The notes under the pieces were generated by a model. It was not told the DNA's origin, did no database searches, and worked only from the letters and a program-made list of their open reading frames with translations. Positions 24,267 through 35,700 of a DNA stretch of 64,000 nt are shown piece by piece. The stretch lies in the NCBI RefSeq assembly GCF_000374485.1, contig NZ_KB894492.1, forward strand, positions 332,508 to 396,507, given 5' to 3'. The first letter of the stretch is position 1, and each line of letters opens with the position of its first letter. Source of the stretch: Algicola sagamiensis DSM 14643. Lineage in GTDB: Bacteria; Pseudomonadota; Gammaproteobacteria; Enterobacterales; Alteromonadaceae. A program made the translations under genes and the position numbers.

Positions 24267-25067
24267 TTATTCATCCGCTGACTTCTTGGGTGGATTAAAA
24301 GCGAAAACGACCGAAGAGGCGGTTTCGATAGAGACACCATTACATGCCAGAAAATTTGGTCGCCAGCCACAGAGCTCGCTCCAAGAAATCATTGCATTCA
24401 ACAAAGAACCGCCACAGACCCCTTGCCGATTTAAGATGGGTTGTTGCGTTAAAATATCATTCGTGATGGATTCGATTGGCGCCATATCGGTGTCTTTATC
24501 AAAACAGCCGCTCAGTTCAGCACTAAATACAAATAGAACGGACTGTTGCTCAGGGATCATGCGGAACATTGCAAGCATATCTCTCACACTGACTTTACCG
24601 ACCGCAATGGGAATAATCGAAAAGGACTTGAGGCAAGTTTGTAAAAAAGGCAATTGAAGCTCAATTGAGTGTTCCATCACATGCGGTAAGTCATTTGTGA
24701 CAACGATAGCACTGTTGAGTAAACGTTGACGTAGAGGTTTATCAATCGGAATTTCACCCAATGGTGTTTCGAGAGCATCGTGACTGGATACTGCACAACC
24801 GACGAGTGGGTAATGATGTGCAGGTGCAAGTATAATTACTTTTGTGATGGTTTCTTTGTGTCTCTTCAATAATTTATACCCTTGTGCAGCGAGAGCGCCC
24901 TCTGTGGTAATACTGCGGTGAGGCACAAGGAGTGCTTTTGGCAAAGACATGGAGATTGCTTTGCCTTTGACTAACTCATCCATGTGTTTTTTGAGTTCCT
25001 TCTTTGATTCAGGGTAATAAATACCTGCCACAGCTGGAGGTCTGACTTTCATACAAACTTTGATCAC
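24267..25067 (-). CDS. MEMO1/AmmeMemoRadiSam B-like protein, divergent
   Basis: A 266-residue protein (possibly starting at 25052) with the MEMO-family layout. It has KVRPPAVAGIYYPESKKELKKHM at the start (motif AG-YYP), LVPHRSITTEGALAAQGYK (in place of the usual PHAGYxYSG), ETPLGEIPID, and a C-terminal hydrophobic strand. The usual SSDLSHY segment reads SAELSGC here and the PHAGY motif is altered, so metal-site residues may be lost. Other MEMO genes usually sit with AmmeMemoRadiSam A/radical-SAM partners, and none is present here. Function is unknown even for the intact family in bacteria. Confidence 0.75.
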   Translation of the reverse strand: MIKVCMKVRPPAVAGIYYPESKKELKKHMDELVKGKAISMSLPKALLVPHRSITTEGALAAQGYKLLKRHKETITKVIILAPAHHYPLVGCAVSSHDALETPLGEIPIDKPLRQRLLNSAIVVTNDLPHVMEHSIELQLPFLQTCLKSFSIIPIAVGKVSVRDMLAMFRMIPEQQSVLFVFSAELSGCFDKDTDMAPIESITNDILTQQPILNRQGVCGGSLLNAMISWSELCGWRPNFLACNGVSIETASSVVFAFNPPKKSADE

Positions 25068-25106
25068 TCACATCACCTGTCATATCTGACGTTACTTCTT
25101 GATGCG

Positions 25107-27326
25107 CTACTGCGAAGAGTCTTCCTCCGAAAAACCGGATTGATGTGCCCGCAAGAACGCGACGAACTCCTCTGGCGGTAAAGCTTTCTCAAATAGAAAT
25201 CCTTGAGCATGGTCGCACTGCCAAGTCTGCAACCATGATAAATGTTCCTGATACTCGACTCCTTCTGCAATGACCTCAATTCCGAGGATATGTGATAACT
25301 GGATCAATGATTCAACTAAGGCGCGGTCTTGTTGTATCTCAGCCATGTCACGAATAAATGACTGATCAATTTTGACGTAATCGACCGGCTGACGACGAAG
25401 GTAATTCAGCGCGGAATAACCTGTACCAAAGTCATCAATAGCGAATCGGATCCCGTTTTCTTTGAGTAATTCAATACAGGCATCTTGGTGGGAGCCAGTT
25501 TCCATGAAGAGCGATTCAGTGATCTCAAACACTAAATGCGAGGTTGGAACTTGATAGGCCGTCATCATATCCAACCAACGTTTCGCTTGTTCCACGGAAT
25601 TAAATTCAACAACGGAACGGTTGACTGAAATGGTCAACTCAAAGCCCAGTTCTTTAAAGTGGATAAAGTCCTTACAAACACGTTCCAGACACCAGTGGCC
25701 TAATTGACGGATACAACCTGTGCTTTCAGCAACTGGAATAAACTCAGCAGGCGAGACCATCCCACGTTGCGGGTGATACCAGCGTACCAAGGCTTCACAT
25801 TTGGTAAATTTATTTTTCTTAATATCCAGAATCGGTTGATACATCATGATAAATTGCTCTTCTGGGATCCCGGTGAGAATTTCATGATGAATACGGACAT
25901 AGAGATCAGCTTCTGAACGCATATTTGTGTTGAAAAACTGAATCGTATTTCGCCCAGCTTTTTTGGCTGCAATCATTGCTCGATCAGCATGCTGAAGAAT
26001 AGAGATATTGTTATCTCCGTCATCGGGGAAGATTGCGATACCTATACTGGCGCTACTCACAAGATCATGTTCCCCGATCTTGATAGGTTTTGACAGTGAT
26101 TCAATCAGCCGCTCCGCAACCAATTCTATTTGTACAGCAGCGGTAGAGTCTTTGATGACAGCAGCAAATTCATCAGCACTTAAGCGTGCGATTAAATCAT
26201 TGCCACGAAATTCGCGACGTAAAGTAATCGCAACGTGTTTCAATAGCTCATCACCGACTTCATGACCACAGCTTTCATTAATCTTCTTGAAGTTATCTAG
26301 GTCGATAATCATCAGGACAAGCTGTTTATCAAAGCGCTTTGCTTCGGCAATCATATTATGAAGTCGCTGATTAAAGAGGTAACGATTGGATAGCCCAGTT
26401 AGATTATCAAATGCAGCTTGATGCTCCACTTTTCTCTGTGCTGCATCTCGGTGTACTTGCTGTATCATGCCGTAAAATACAGTCGTACCAACCAATATTG
26501 AAGCACCTATGCCAATGACGATGATAAAAAAAGATATTCTAGAGGCATATGACTGCGCATCATCATGCAAGCCAATTTGCCATTTGCCAATGGACAGATG
26601 AATGTATTCTGTTTTGGTTGAGGCTTGATGAAAAATAGATTGATCGCCAAGCTGAACACCACTTTGTTGTTGGTCAATTTCAATGGAGCGAATTGCAACC
26701 TGAGTACCTTCTGGCAGGTTATGAATACCCGCTTCATGGAACAGGGATCGATAATCGATTACCGCTGATATGACACCCCATAATTCATTGGTCCTCAGAT
26801 TGGTCACTGGAACTCGAGTGATGAAAGCTTCACCACCCTGAATGAGTTGAACAGGTCCTTCCATGATTATCTTGCCTGTTTCAATGGCACGGATCACGGA
26901 TTGATTTTGTTTCGGGTGCTCAAGATAATTCAAGCCAATGGCGAGCGTGTTCCCTTCCATTGGATAAACCATTTGAATGATTAAATCAGGGGCAAGCCCA
27001 ATATGGCGAACATGGAGCCCTTGAGACATGAGTGCGATAGCCAGATGTTCGAAGCGAGCCTGTGAAATACCAGAATTGGCAGCGATATCTGCGCGAAGGC
27101 CATAGAGAATGGCAATATTCCGCTCAACTAAACCAGCAACTTTTGTGGATAGGGCATCGAGTCTGTTTTCAACTTCTAGCCCATAAATGACGCGTTCATG
27201 TTTGTCCTGCTCGAAATAAAGTCCAAATGTGAATAACAGGACAAATGCACTCGAAATAAATGCGTATAGAGCGGGTCGCCGCCATTGCTGAGTTTTATGC
27301 AGCTCTGTCGGATACGGAAACTTCAA
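25107..27326 (-). CDS. CHASE-GGDEF-EAL membrane protein, probable c-di-GMP phosphodiesterase
   Basis: A 739-residue protein. It has an N-terminal membrane span (ALYAFISSAFVLLFTFGLYF) and a periplasmic CHASE domain (about residues 50-260, with HIGLAPDLIIQMVYPMEGN). A second span lies near residue 275. A GGDEF-like domain follows, in which the signature reads LSADEF (about 380), then an EAL domain (KCEALVRW about 510, DDFGTGYSAL, EGVE). The GG pair of GGDEF is lost, so cyclase activity is unlikely, and the EAL motifs look intact. It probably hydrolyses c-di-GMP in response to an external ligand. Confidence 0.9.
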   Translation of the reverse strand: MKFPYPTELHKTQQWRRPALYAFISSAFVLLFTFGLYFEQDKHERVIYGLEVENRLDALSTKVAGLVERNIAILYGLRADIAANSGISQARFEHLAIALMSQGLHVRHIGLAPDLIIQMVYPMEGNTLAIGLNYLEHPKQNQSVIRAIETGKIIMEGPVQLIQGGEAFITRVPVTNLRTNELWGVISAVIDYRSLFHEAGIHNLPEGTQVAIRSIEIDQQQSGVQLGDQSIFHQASTKTEYIHLSIGKWQIGLHDDAQSYASRISFFIIVIGIGASILVGTTVFYGMIQQVHRDAAQRKVEHQAAFDNLTGLSNRYLFNQRLHNMIAEAKRFDKQLVLMIIDLDNFKKINESCGHEVGDELLKHVAITLRREFRGNDLIARLSADEFAAVIKDSTAAVQIELVAERLIESLSKPIKIGEHDLVSSASIGIAIFPDDGDNNISILQHADRAMIAAKKAGRNTIQFFNTNMRSEADLYVRIHHEILTGIPEEQFIMMYQPILDIKKNKFTKCEALVRWYHPQRGMVSPAEFIPVAESTGCIRQLGHWCLERVCKDFIHFKELGFELTISVNRSVVEFNSVEQAKRWLDMMTAYQVPTSHLVFEITESLFMETGSHQDACIELLKENGIRFAIDDFGTGYSALNYLRRQPVDYVKIDQSFIRDMAEIQQDRALVESLIQLSHILGIEVIAEGVEYQEHLSWLQTWQCDHAQGFLFEKALPPEEFVAFLRAHQSGFSEEDSSQ

Positions 27327-27479
27327 TACCTATACACCCAAAATATGCCAGAAACTTAATGATAAAGTATAGTTGAGCTGGGTTTAAATCGAACGACTTA
27401 GCTTGAAGTTTCCGCACCAACGGCGCAATTGAAAAATTTTTTACAAGGCTTTCAATCATCTACTGAAAGCCAAGAGAGC

Positions 27480-27977
27480 TTAAGATTTACGTTTTTTAGG
27501 GATCCAAGCCCATTCCATCGTGATTTCGACAGGTTGAATATCTGCCTCATCCGTGACTGTGACCCGTACAGAGATATCTCCTTTTTCCTGTGATGTGACT
27601 TGCTCAATTTGCTCTGGTGTTAATTGAGCCTGTGCTGTTAAGTTTCCACTAGAACGCTTCACATAGTTAATATGCATGGTTTTCAATAGTGGGATTTTAT
27701 CGTCTGGTACGTGGTAGCCGAATGCGATACCACTCGCTGACTCTGCAAGTAAAGCCGTTGCTGCGGCATGAACAGAACCAATATGATTTTGTACCCGCTT
27801 TTTATTGTTGAGTTGGAGGTGACAACCATCATTGGAAAGGGACATGACGCGGATCCCAGCTGTACCTGCAAACTTAACCTGGCGATTGAAGAGCTGGCTC
27901 AAAAGAAAAGATTGCCACTTTTGTGGAAGTCGGCTGATAAAACTTGTTGCTTTGGCTAAGCGATTTTTTTGGCTCAT
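27480..27977 (-). CDS. Hotdog-fold thioesterase-like protein
   Basis: A 165-residue protein from the ATG at 27977. A longer open frame upstream runs into the tRNA region and is an artefact. The middle segment NHIGSVHAAATALLAESASG is typical of the hotdog domain of DUF4442/PaaI-type thioesterase relatives, and KTMHINYVKRSSGNL matches the second conserved strand. The substrate is unknown; it may be an acyl-CoA-like thioester. Two tRNA genes precede it. Confidence 0.75.
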   Translation of the reverse strand: MSQKNRLAKATSFISRLPQKWQSFLLSQLFNRQVKFAGTAGIRVMSLSNDGCHLQLNNKKRVQNHIGSVHAAATALLAESASGIAFGYHVPDDKIPLLKTMHINYVKRSSGNLTAQAQLTPEQIEQVTSQEKGDISVRVTVTDEADIQPVEITMEWAWIPKKRKS

Positions 27978-28130
27978 AATACAGGTCCGATGAGTGAAGG
28001 TGAAGCAAGCATGCCGTGACAGAACTTTTTTTTCAAGAAGGAATTCATTCATCAGATGAAAGGAAAGCATACAAAGATTGAAATCAATGAGAAGATTCGT
28101 TTTAAGAAAGTGATTTGAGTGATGAATCTT

Positions 28131-28206
<76 letters not shown>

Positions 28207-28237
28207 ATCGATAAGAATGATTGTACGGCTTGACGTT

Positions 28238-28313
<76 letters not shown>

Positions 28314-28433
28314 ATCAACTGTACTGAGGTATGAATACACAGCTGTGCAAACACACACCGCCTTCCATAGGAAACTATCGAAAGCGGAGCGCATTCTACA
28401 AAATTGAGAGATGATTGCAAGCGATTTATGTAA

Positions 28434-28985
28434 TTATTTTGGTAAATCGAAAAATAAATCGTGGTACATCTGCAGCTCTTGGATAGACTCGCGGATATCC
28501 TCTAATGCGAGGTGAGTTCCTTTTTTCTTGAAATTCTGGAGCAATTCAGGACGCCAACGTCTTGCTAACTCCTTAATCGTACTGACATCAAGATTACGGT
28601 AATGGAAATACGACTCCAACTCTTCCATGTGAAGATGTAAGAAGCGTCTGTCCTGACAAATACTGTTACCGCACATCGGAGATTTACCGGGAGAAATATA
28701 CTGCTTCAGAAAGCTGATTGTTTCGTCTATTGCATATTGCTCATCGACTTTACTCTGTCGACAACGGTCTGTGAGGCCGCTCTTTCCATGCTGTTTGACG
28801 CACCACTCATCCATGTTATCCAATACTTCATCAGTTTGGTGGATGGCAATGACAGGTCCTTCAGCAAGAATGTTGAGTTCGCTATCTGTTACAATGGTCG
28901 CTATTTCAAGAATTTTATCATGACGTGGCTCTAGGCCAGTCATTTCAAGATCGATCCAGACAAGGTTATTATCGCTAAATGACAT
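28434..28985 (-). CDS. orn: Oligoribonuclease
   Basis: A 183-residue DEDDh 3'-5' exoribonuclease of usual length. It degrades 2-5-nt RNAs and the linear pGpG from c-di-GMP turnover, which links it to the EAL proteins of this window. Motif I is [11 protein letters not shown] (Asp/Glu pair about residues 12-14). Further DEDD motifs include [13 protein letters not shown]. Divergent from rsgA, as in many gammaproteobacteria. Confidence 0.97.
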   Translation of the reverse strand: MSFSDNNLVWIDLEMTGLEPRHDKILEIATIVTDSELNILAEGPVIAIHQTDEVLDNMDEWCVKQHGKSGLTDRCRQSKVDEQYAIDETISFLKQYISPGKSPMCGNSICQDRRFLHLHMEELESYFHYRNLDVSTIKELARRWRPELLQNFKKKGTHLALEDIRESIQELQMYHDLFFDLPK

Positions 28986-29109
28986 ACAGTCTACGCCTTA
29001 GGTGGAAATCCCTTTTATCATTTGACTTAATTTGATATATCATATTACGCCAGAACCTTGAATGAAACCGCTTTATCCGTTACCAATATAATTTAGTTAT
29101 AGAGCAAAT

Positions 29110-30162
29110 GTGGCAAAACGAAAGAAACTAACCAAAACCCAGACCCGTCGAATACAGGCAAATCTGCAAAAATGTCTCGAAAATAGAAAACCAAAAGGCT
29201 TCATTGATGACTTATCGAACGAGCAATTTGGGCCGCAAGAACCCGGTGTTGTGATCAGCAGATTTGGCCAACATGCAGATATTCAGGGAGAAAATGGCGA
29301 TATTGTTCGTTGTAACATTCGACGAGCAATCGACAACTTGGTCTGTGGTGATCATGTTGAATGGCGTCGCGCAAAAAATTTGGAATCTGAAAATGATATT
29401 GCAGGTGTTGTTGTTGCCGTTCATGAACGACAAAGTGTACTGATCCGACCAGATGCTTATGATGGGATCAAGCCAGTAGCAGCCAATATTGATCAATTAT
29501 GGGTAGTATCGGCCATTTTACCTGCACTGACGCCATCCATTATCGATCGCTATATCGTCGCGGCTGAAGAAATGGGGATGCAGCCCATCCTTGTTCTGAA
29601 TAAGATTGACCTGATCACACCGGATATGAAAGATATTGTCGATGAAACAATGGATGCTTATCGAGAGCTTGGCTATGAGGTTGTCTATATTTCGACGAAA
29701 ACACAGGAAGGTATGGAGAATGTTACCTCAAAGTTGAAAGACAAAGTGAATTTATTTGTTGGTCAGTCTGGTGTCGGTAAATCTTCTTTGGTCAATGCAA
29801 TTTATCCTGAGTCGAATATCCTGACACAAATTGTTTCCGAAAACAGTGGCCTGGGACAACACACAACGACGGTTGCACGATTACATCAATTACCGCAGGG
29901 GGGGCAACTGATCGACTCTCCTGGTGTGCGAGAGTTTTCACTTTGGCACTTGTCTCAGGATCAGATTCTAAATGGCTTTATTGAGTTTCGTGACTTGATT
30001 GGTTGTTGTCGCTTTCGTGACTGTCAACACAAAAACGATCCGGGCTGTGCGTTGATCGAAGCGGTGGACGCTGGAAAAATCAGCGAAGCACGATTTGATA
30101 GCTATCAACGGATTATCGAAAGCTTGGCGAATAAGCCCACAGGGCGAAAATTTGAGAAATAA
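29110..30162 (+). CDS. rsgA: Ribosome small subunit GTPase RsgA
   Basis: A 350-residue circularly permuted GTPase that acts in late 30S subunit maturation. An N-terminal OB region precedes the G domain. The order is G4 (VLNKIDL, about 157-163), then G1 ([11 protein letters not shown], about 217-227), then G3 (DSPG), as expected for the permuted family. The C-terminal zinc site is [17 protein letters not shown] start at 29110. First gene of an rsgA-psd operon. Confidence 0.97.
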   Translation: MAKRKKLTKTQTRRIQANLQKCLENRKPKGFIDDLSNEQFGPQEPGVVISRFGQHADIQGENGDIVRCNIRRAIDNLVCGDHVEWRRAKNLESENDIAGVVVAVHERQSVLIRPDAYDGIKPVAANIDQLWVVSAILPALTPSIIDRYIVAAEEMGMQPILVLNKIDLITPDMKDIVDETMDAYRELGYEVVYISTKTQEGMENVTSKLKDKVNLFVGQSGVGKSSLVNAIYPESNILTQIVSENSGLGQHTTTVARLHQLPQGGQLIDSPGVREFSLWHLSQDQILNGFIEFRDLIGCCRFRDCQHKNDPGCALIEAVDAGKISEARFDSYQRIIESLANKPTGRKFEK

Positions 30163-30173
30163 GAGATAACACA

Positions 30174-31049
30174 GTGAATTTAGACAAATTTAAAATTGGT
30201 TTGCAATATGCTTTGCCTAAACATAGCCTCTCTCGTCTTGTTGGTGCTTTTGCGGGTGCGAAAGCAGGGCCCGTCACTACTGGTGTGATCAAAGCATTTA
30301 TCAAAGCTTACGGGATCAACATGGAGGAAGCGAAATACTCGCAAGCTTCTCACTATCAAACCTTCAATGAGTTTTTTACCCGTCAGCTAAAAGATGGTGT
30401 TCGTCCAATTGATATGACACAAAACCATATCGTTCACCCTGTAGATGGCACTGTAAGCCAGTTGGGTGATATTGTTGATGAGCAGTTGATTCAGGCCAAG
30501 GGGCATGAATTTAGTCTTGTAGAGTTGCTTGGGGGAAGCGAAGAGCGCGCTCAAGACTTTCAGGCGGGTAAATTTGCGACAATTTATCTCGCACCAAAAG
30601 ACTACCACCGAATCCATATGCCATTGGATGGAACGCTGCGTGAGATGGTGTATATTCCAGGGGATCTATTTTCTGTGAATCCGCTTACCGCAGAGAACGT
30701 GCCGAATCTTTTTGCACGAAACGAACGTGTTGTAGCGATTTTTGATTCTGAAATCGGTCCCTTCGCCATGGTATTAGTAGGTGCAACGATAGTTGCAAGT
30801 ATTGAAACGGTTTGGGCAGGCACAGTAACACCACCGACTGGGCCACAAATATGTGACTGGTCGTACCCGACAGAAGGTGACAAAGCGATTCATCTGAAGA
30901 AAGGCGAGGAGATGGGACGGTTTAAACTCGGTTCCACTGTGATCCTTTGTTTTCCATCAGAAACTTTAGCGTTCCTACCTGAAAATCAATCCGGTACTGT
31001 GACAAGAATGGGTGAACACTTTGCCACATTGTCTGAGACGGACGATTGA
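30174..31049 (+). CDS. psd: Phosphatidylserine decarboxylase
   Basis: A 291-residue membrane-associated enzyme making phosphatidylethanolamine. The self-cleavage site LGST lies near residue 250 ([11 protein letters not shown]); cleavage there makes the pyruvoyl group. The family motif DYHRIHMP is visible near residue 143. GTG start. Follows rsgA by 11 bp. Confidence 0.97.
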   Translation: MNLDKFKIGLQYALPKHSLSRLVGAFAGAKAGPVTTGVIKAFIKAYGINMEEAKYSQASHYQTFNEFFTRQLKDGVRPIDMTQNHIVHPVDGTVSQLGDIVDEQLIQAKGHEFSLVELLGGSEERAQDFQAGKFATIYLAPKDYHRIHMPLDGTLREMVYIPGDLFSVNPLTAENVPNLFARNERVVAIFDSEIGPFAMVLVGATIVASIETVWAGTVTPPTGPQICDWSYPTEGDKAIHLKKGEEMGRFKLGSTVILCFPSETLAFLPENQSGTVTRMGEHFATLSETDD

Positions 31050-31065
31050 TGTTTGTGGTAACTGA

Positions 31066-31929
31066 ATGATTGATAAGCATAAAAGCATTTTATCTCTCCA
31101 TGCGTCTGTACTGTTGTTTAGCGGTACAGCGCTGTTTTCTAAGCTGATCCCACTTCCAGCCTGGGATATAACCTGTTTCCGTGCCTTTGTCGCTGCATTG
31201 GCTCTATTTTCATTTCTTATATTGGCTAAACAGCGGATCCGGTTGCATCGTATTCAGGACTATTTTATTGCGATTCTTCTCGGCTTATTGGTTGGTTTTC
31301 ATTGGGTAACCTATTTCCAGGGAATGCAATTATCAACAGTTGCGATTGGGATCATTGCCTTTTTTAGCTATCCAGTGATCACGATATTACTGGAACCGCT
31401 GTTTTCAAAGCAATTGCCAAAATTCACTGACTTATTTGCAGGTTTGATTGTATTTTTTGGCATCTATTTGATGATGCCGGAGTTTAGTATCGACAATCAT
31501 ACGACACAGGGAATTCTTATCAGCATTCTCTCTGCGCTGCTTTTTACGCTGAGAAATATTCTGCATAAACACAAATTTTCCCAATATAGCGGCCAGCATG
31601 CGATGCTTTACCAGACAATTGTTGCCAGTGCAGTACTTGTGATTGGGTTGGAGACCTCACCAACTGAGCTGACGATGGATTCAATTCTATTATTATTATT
31701 GGTTGGTACAGTCTTCACCGCTTTGCCCCATGCGATGTTTGCAGGCGTTTTCCGCCACCTAAAAGTCAAAACAGTGAGTCTAATTTCCTGTATGCAACCT
31801 TTATATGCGACGATTCTAGCTATACTACTTCTTCAAGAAATCCCTGATTGGAAAACGGTTCTTGGTGGCATCCTCGTTGTTACGACAGCGATTATTGAGA
31901 CTCGTTTGGCGACAAAACAGAGTAACTAA
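31066..31929 (+). CDS. EamA/DMT-family membrane transporter
   Basis: A 287-residue protein with about ten hydrophobic segments in two repeats of five, the layout of EamA transporters. A YFQGMQLSTVAIGIIAFFSY segment in repeat 1 and a corresponding CMQPLYATILAILLLQEIP segment in repeat 2 carry the family motifs. Substrate unknown; relatives export metabolites or amino acids. It starts 16 nt after psd, and the next gene follows by 2 nt, so they are likely cotranscribed. Confidence 0.9.
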   Translation: MIDKHKSILSLHASVLLFSGTALFSKLIPLPAWDITCFRAFVAALALFSFLILAKQRIRLHRIQDYFIAILLGLLVGFHWVTYFQGMQLSTVAIGIIAFFSYPVITILLEPLFSKQLPKFTDLFAGLIVFFGIYLMMPEFSIDNHTTQGILISILSALLFTLRNILHKHKFSQYSGQHAMLYQTIVASAVLVIGLETSPTELTMDSILLLLLVGTVFTALPHAMFAGVFRHLKVKTVSLISCMQPLYATILAILLLQEIPDWKTVLGGILVVTTAIIETRLATKQSN

Positions 31930-31931
31930 AT

Positions 31932-32618
31932 ATGTTGGTGATAGCTCATCGCGGTGATAGTGCTCACTTTCCGGAAAATACTTGCTTATCTTTTTGCAGT
32001 GCATTGGACAAGGGCGTTGAAGGAATTGAACTTGATGTGCAGCAAGTCGGCGATGTGCTGTATGTTTTTCATGATCGAGATCTGATGAGATTAACGGGGA
32101 ATACCGGAACGCTCGCAACATGCGATAATCCATCGCAACTACGGGTCGATGGACAGAAAATTCCAACATTGGCTGAAGTATTATCACAAATTCATGGTCA
32201 GTGTTTATTGAATGTTGAAATCAAGAATGAGGTGGCTGTGACGCATTTCGTTACATTATTACGGGATGCCTGTTTAAATTTGGGTTTCAACGCCAGTCAG
32301 ATCCATATTTCTTCTTTCCACCATCGCGTGCTCAAAGATGTCCATGAGGAAGCACCAGAGTTTCCAATTGGTGTTCTTTTCGAAGGTATCCCGCTAAATT
32401 TTGATCAGATATATAAAACTTTTCAACCCTATTCCATTAATTTTGCAGTTGATTATGTGACAAAATCCCTAGTTGATGAAGTACATCAACTCGGATCGAA
32501 AGTATTTGTCTATACGGTGGATAGCGCTGAGGACATTGAGCACCTCATGGAGATTGGTGTCGATGGTATTTTTTCCAATGATCCAAGCCGTGCAAAGCAA
32601 CAGATTGAAAATCTTTAA
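31932..32618 (+). CDS. Glycerophosphodiester phosphodiesterase
   Basis: A 228-residue GDPD-family enzyme with a TIM-barrel start LVIAHRGDSAHFPENT, then EGIELDVQQVGDVLYVFHD, carrying the catalytic His/Glu/Asp set. The C-terminal VDGIFSNDPSRA motif is also typical. It releases glycerol-3-phosphate and an alcohol from phospholipid head-group diesters. No signal peptide, so it is cytoplasmic (UgpQ-like). It follows the EamA transporter by 2 nt. Confidence 0.93.
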   Translation: MLVIAHRGDSAHFPENTCLSFCSALDKGVEGIELDVQQVGDVLYVFHDRDLMRLTGNTGTLATCDNPSQLRVDGQKIPTLAEVLSQIHGQCLLNVEIKNEVAVTHFVTLLRDACLNLGFNASQIHISSFHHRVLKDVHEEAPEFPIGVLFEGIPLNFDQIYKTFQPYSINFAVDYVTKSLVDEVHQLGSKVFVYTVDSAEDIEHLMEIGVDGIFSNDPSRAKQQIENL

Positions 32619-32707
32619 ACTAATTGATGCCAGTCAGTATGGATAGCTGGAAAATTACCCATTTCATGACTAAGATTGAAGCAGCTCAAACATAAAGGAA
32701 CAAGGAC

Positions 32708-35700
32708 GTGTTCAGAACGTTTCTTTACTTCTTTTTATCAATAAGCAGCTTTTTTTCATACGGTCGCGTACATTTTTCTGTACCGCTTCCTCATGATATT
32801 CAACCCATTGAAAATCAAATGATTCAGGACCAACAGGGATTCCCATGGATCTTATCTAAGGAAAGTGCTTTGCGATTTGATGGCCAACAATGGAAGAAGC
32901 TCCGTCAATTTGCTGTCAATGATTCTTTCAATCAATCTTTTAAAACATTTTATTATTACCAGCCAGACCAAATTTGGCTATTAGGAGAAGAATATCTCGA
33001 ATACTATTCAATGAGGACGAATCGCTTTACAAAAGTATTACGGTTTCATCCACATGCCAATGCGAGCCAGTTTGCGATTTTACCCAATGACCACCTTGTG
33101 GTCTTATTTGAGGATCAACTGAAATATTATGATGCAAATGGACGTGTCCTTCAGAGTACAAGGCTAAATAAACAATTTTTTCCAATGAACCCTGTTGTTT
33201 CAGAAAATCAATTGGTCTGGTTTTTTGATCAAAATGGAATGGTTTTTCATTACAATCCACTTAAGAATGTGTTGCAGCGCCATCCAATTATTGATGCAAA
33301 AATAATTTTTCTTCAACCCACACAGCAGCATATTTGGGCCCTTTCAGAACAGGGGGCATGGTATAAAATCAGCCTGATCGATTTTTCGATTCAATTTGTC
33401 AAAAAATATCCTTATCCGACCCATGCTCGATCAAAGCAAGGTATTGATGGTTCTATATGGTTAGTGAATTCGAGCTTGGTGCAACATATTTACCCTGATA
33501 CACAACTTCATCGTCAAATTTTTCTTAACAATAATCTGAACTCTATCGATGCAATTGTACCGAATCGTGAAGGGGGGATTTGGTTACTGAGTCAGTCAAA
33601 TCTGAGTTTTGTTCATGATCAGCCAAATATTGCAGATTACTATCTGACAAAACCAAGGATTTCATCATTAAAAATACTGATGAAGGGGGATAAAAGTGAG
33701 CAGTATTTATTTAGTGAGCGTTATAACTTTTTTAAACAAATTCAACAGGCGCATATTGAGATATCAAGATTTAAACCTGCTTCAGCACGTTATCGTTTCT
33801 TGTTTTCTCCCGATATGAAGGATTGGCTTTTGGAAGGGGAAAGACCAATATCCTATCAATTTTACAATATTGCTCCGAAATCAGAACTCATCATACAGCA
33901 ACAGGATGTGAATCAGCATTGGCAAAATATTTCTCGAATACAACTGAATCACATGGTATCTGGGCGAACTTTCGACTTTTCAGTACAAAAAATATTGGCA
34001 CTTCTTGCCGCATTGAGCTTAATCGGTATGGTAGCGATGGTTTTTTGGCTTCGGCTCCGACAGAAACAAGCGGATGATCTTTTGCACTCATTGCTTGAGA
34101 ATACGCATGAGGGTGTTTGGATTGCCAATCAAGATTTTGAGATTTCATATATTAATCAGGCATTTTCTGAGATCACAGGCTTTACTCTTGATGAAATGTG
34201 CGGTTCTCCAATGACATTATTCAGTCATGGAGGGGATCATCGTCGACTGGGTTATCTCATCGAGCAAGAGGTAAATGCATATGGTTTTTGGTCTGGTGAG
34301 GTTTGGTCTCGCCGCAAAAATGGCGATGATTTTTCGATGGATTTGTCCATTACCCGGGTTGATCAGGAAAGCACTGGTTATCGCCAGGTCCATTTCATTG
34401 GTATGTTCACCGATATCACTTTTCGGATGCAGAACGAACGAGAACTTAGAAAGCTGGCAACACGTGATTCCCTGACGAAACTACCGAATAGAACACTGTT
34501 CTTTGAGCACTTAGATAAAGCGATTTACTCTGCTTCGGAGCAATTTCCATCATTTATCGTCATGATTGTTGATATTGATAAGTTTCACAAAATTAATGAT
34601 ACGCTTGGATTAAAAAGTGGTGATGAGTTACTCATGCAGGTGGCACAAATTTTGGAACAAAATTTGGAGCGAGGACACATTCTTTCTCGCCTGGGAGGGG
34701 ATGAATTTGCCATCATGATCCCTCCTTATCTACTTGGAGAGGCTCCGGATCTTCACGCAGAACATGTTGCAACAAGATTGAGTAATTGTTTTCGTGAGCC
34801 AATTATGATTGATGGTGTGCCAATCACAGCTACAACCTCAATTGGGATCTCATTATTTCCGATGCATGGGATGGATGCGAAGCACTTAATGCGATCTGCG
34901 GATGCAGCACTGACGCATGCGAAACAAGCAGGAAAAAACGGCTTTTGTATATTTAATCGAGAGATTGATGTCTCAACTCCAGAACAACTTCGCATTGAGT
35001 CTGAGATGTGGCAGTCTTTAAAGAGCAAAGGGTTTACGGTCTTTTACCAACCAAAAATTTCTTCTGAGAGTGGAAAAGTTGTTGGGACGGAAGCTTTAGT
35101 GAGATGGTTTCGTGATGGAGACCCAATTGGTCCTGGCGAATTTATCCCGATTGCTGAAGAAAATGGCATGATCATTCCACTGACAATGTACATTCTGGAA
35201 CATTGTTGTCAGCAAGTGAAACAGTGGCAGGACCAGGGGATGCTTCGTGGGAAAGTGGCGATTAATATTTCTTCACTTCATTTCCAAAAAGACTCAATGG
35301 CTCAAGAAGTTTTTTCTCTTGTCTCGAAATATGGTGTTTCACCTGCTCAATTTGAGCTGGAAATTACAGAAACAGCGATGATGCAAGCCCCTGATTTTGC
35401 CTTACAACAAATGAGACGATTGAAAGATTATGGTTTTTCAATTGCATTGGATGACTTTGGAACTGGGCATTCATCACTGAGCTACTTAAAACGCTTTCCG
35501 ATTGATAAGTTGAAAATTGATCGGTCCTTCATCTGTCACCTGGATACAGAAGAGCAAGACAGAAATATCACAGCAACCATTATTCGGCTAGCAAAATATT
35601 TGAATATGCATGTTGTTGCAGAAGGGGTTGAGTCAGCAGAGCAGGTGAAATTTCTCAGTGTGATGGGGTGTGATGAGCTTCAAGGATATTACTTTAGCAA

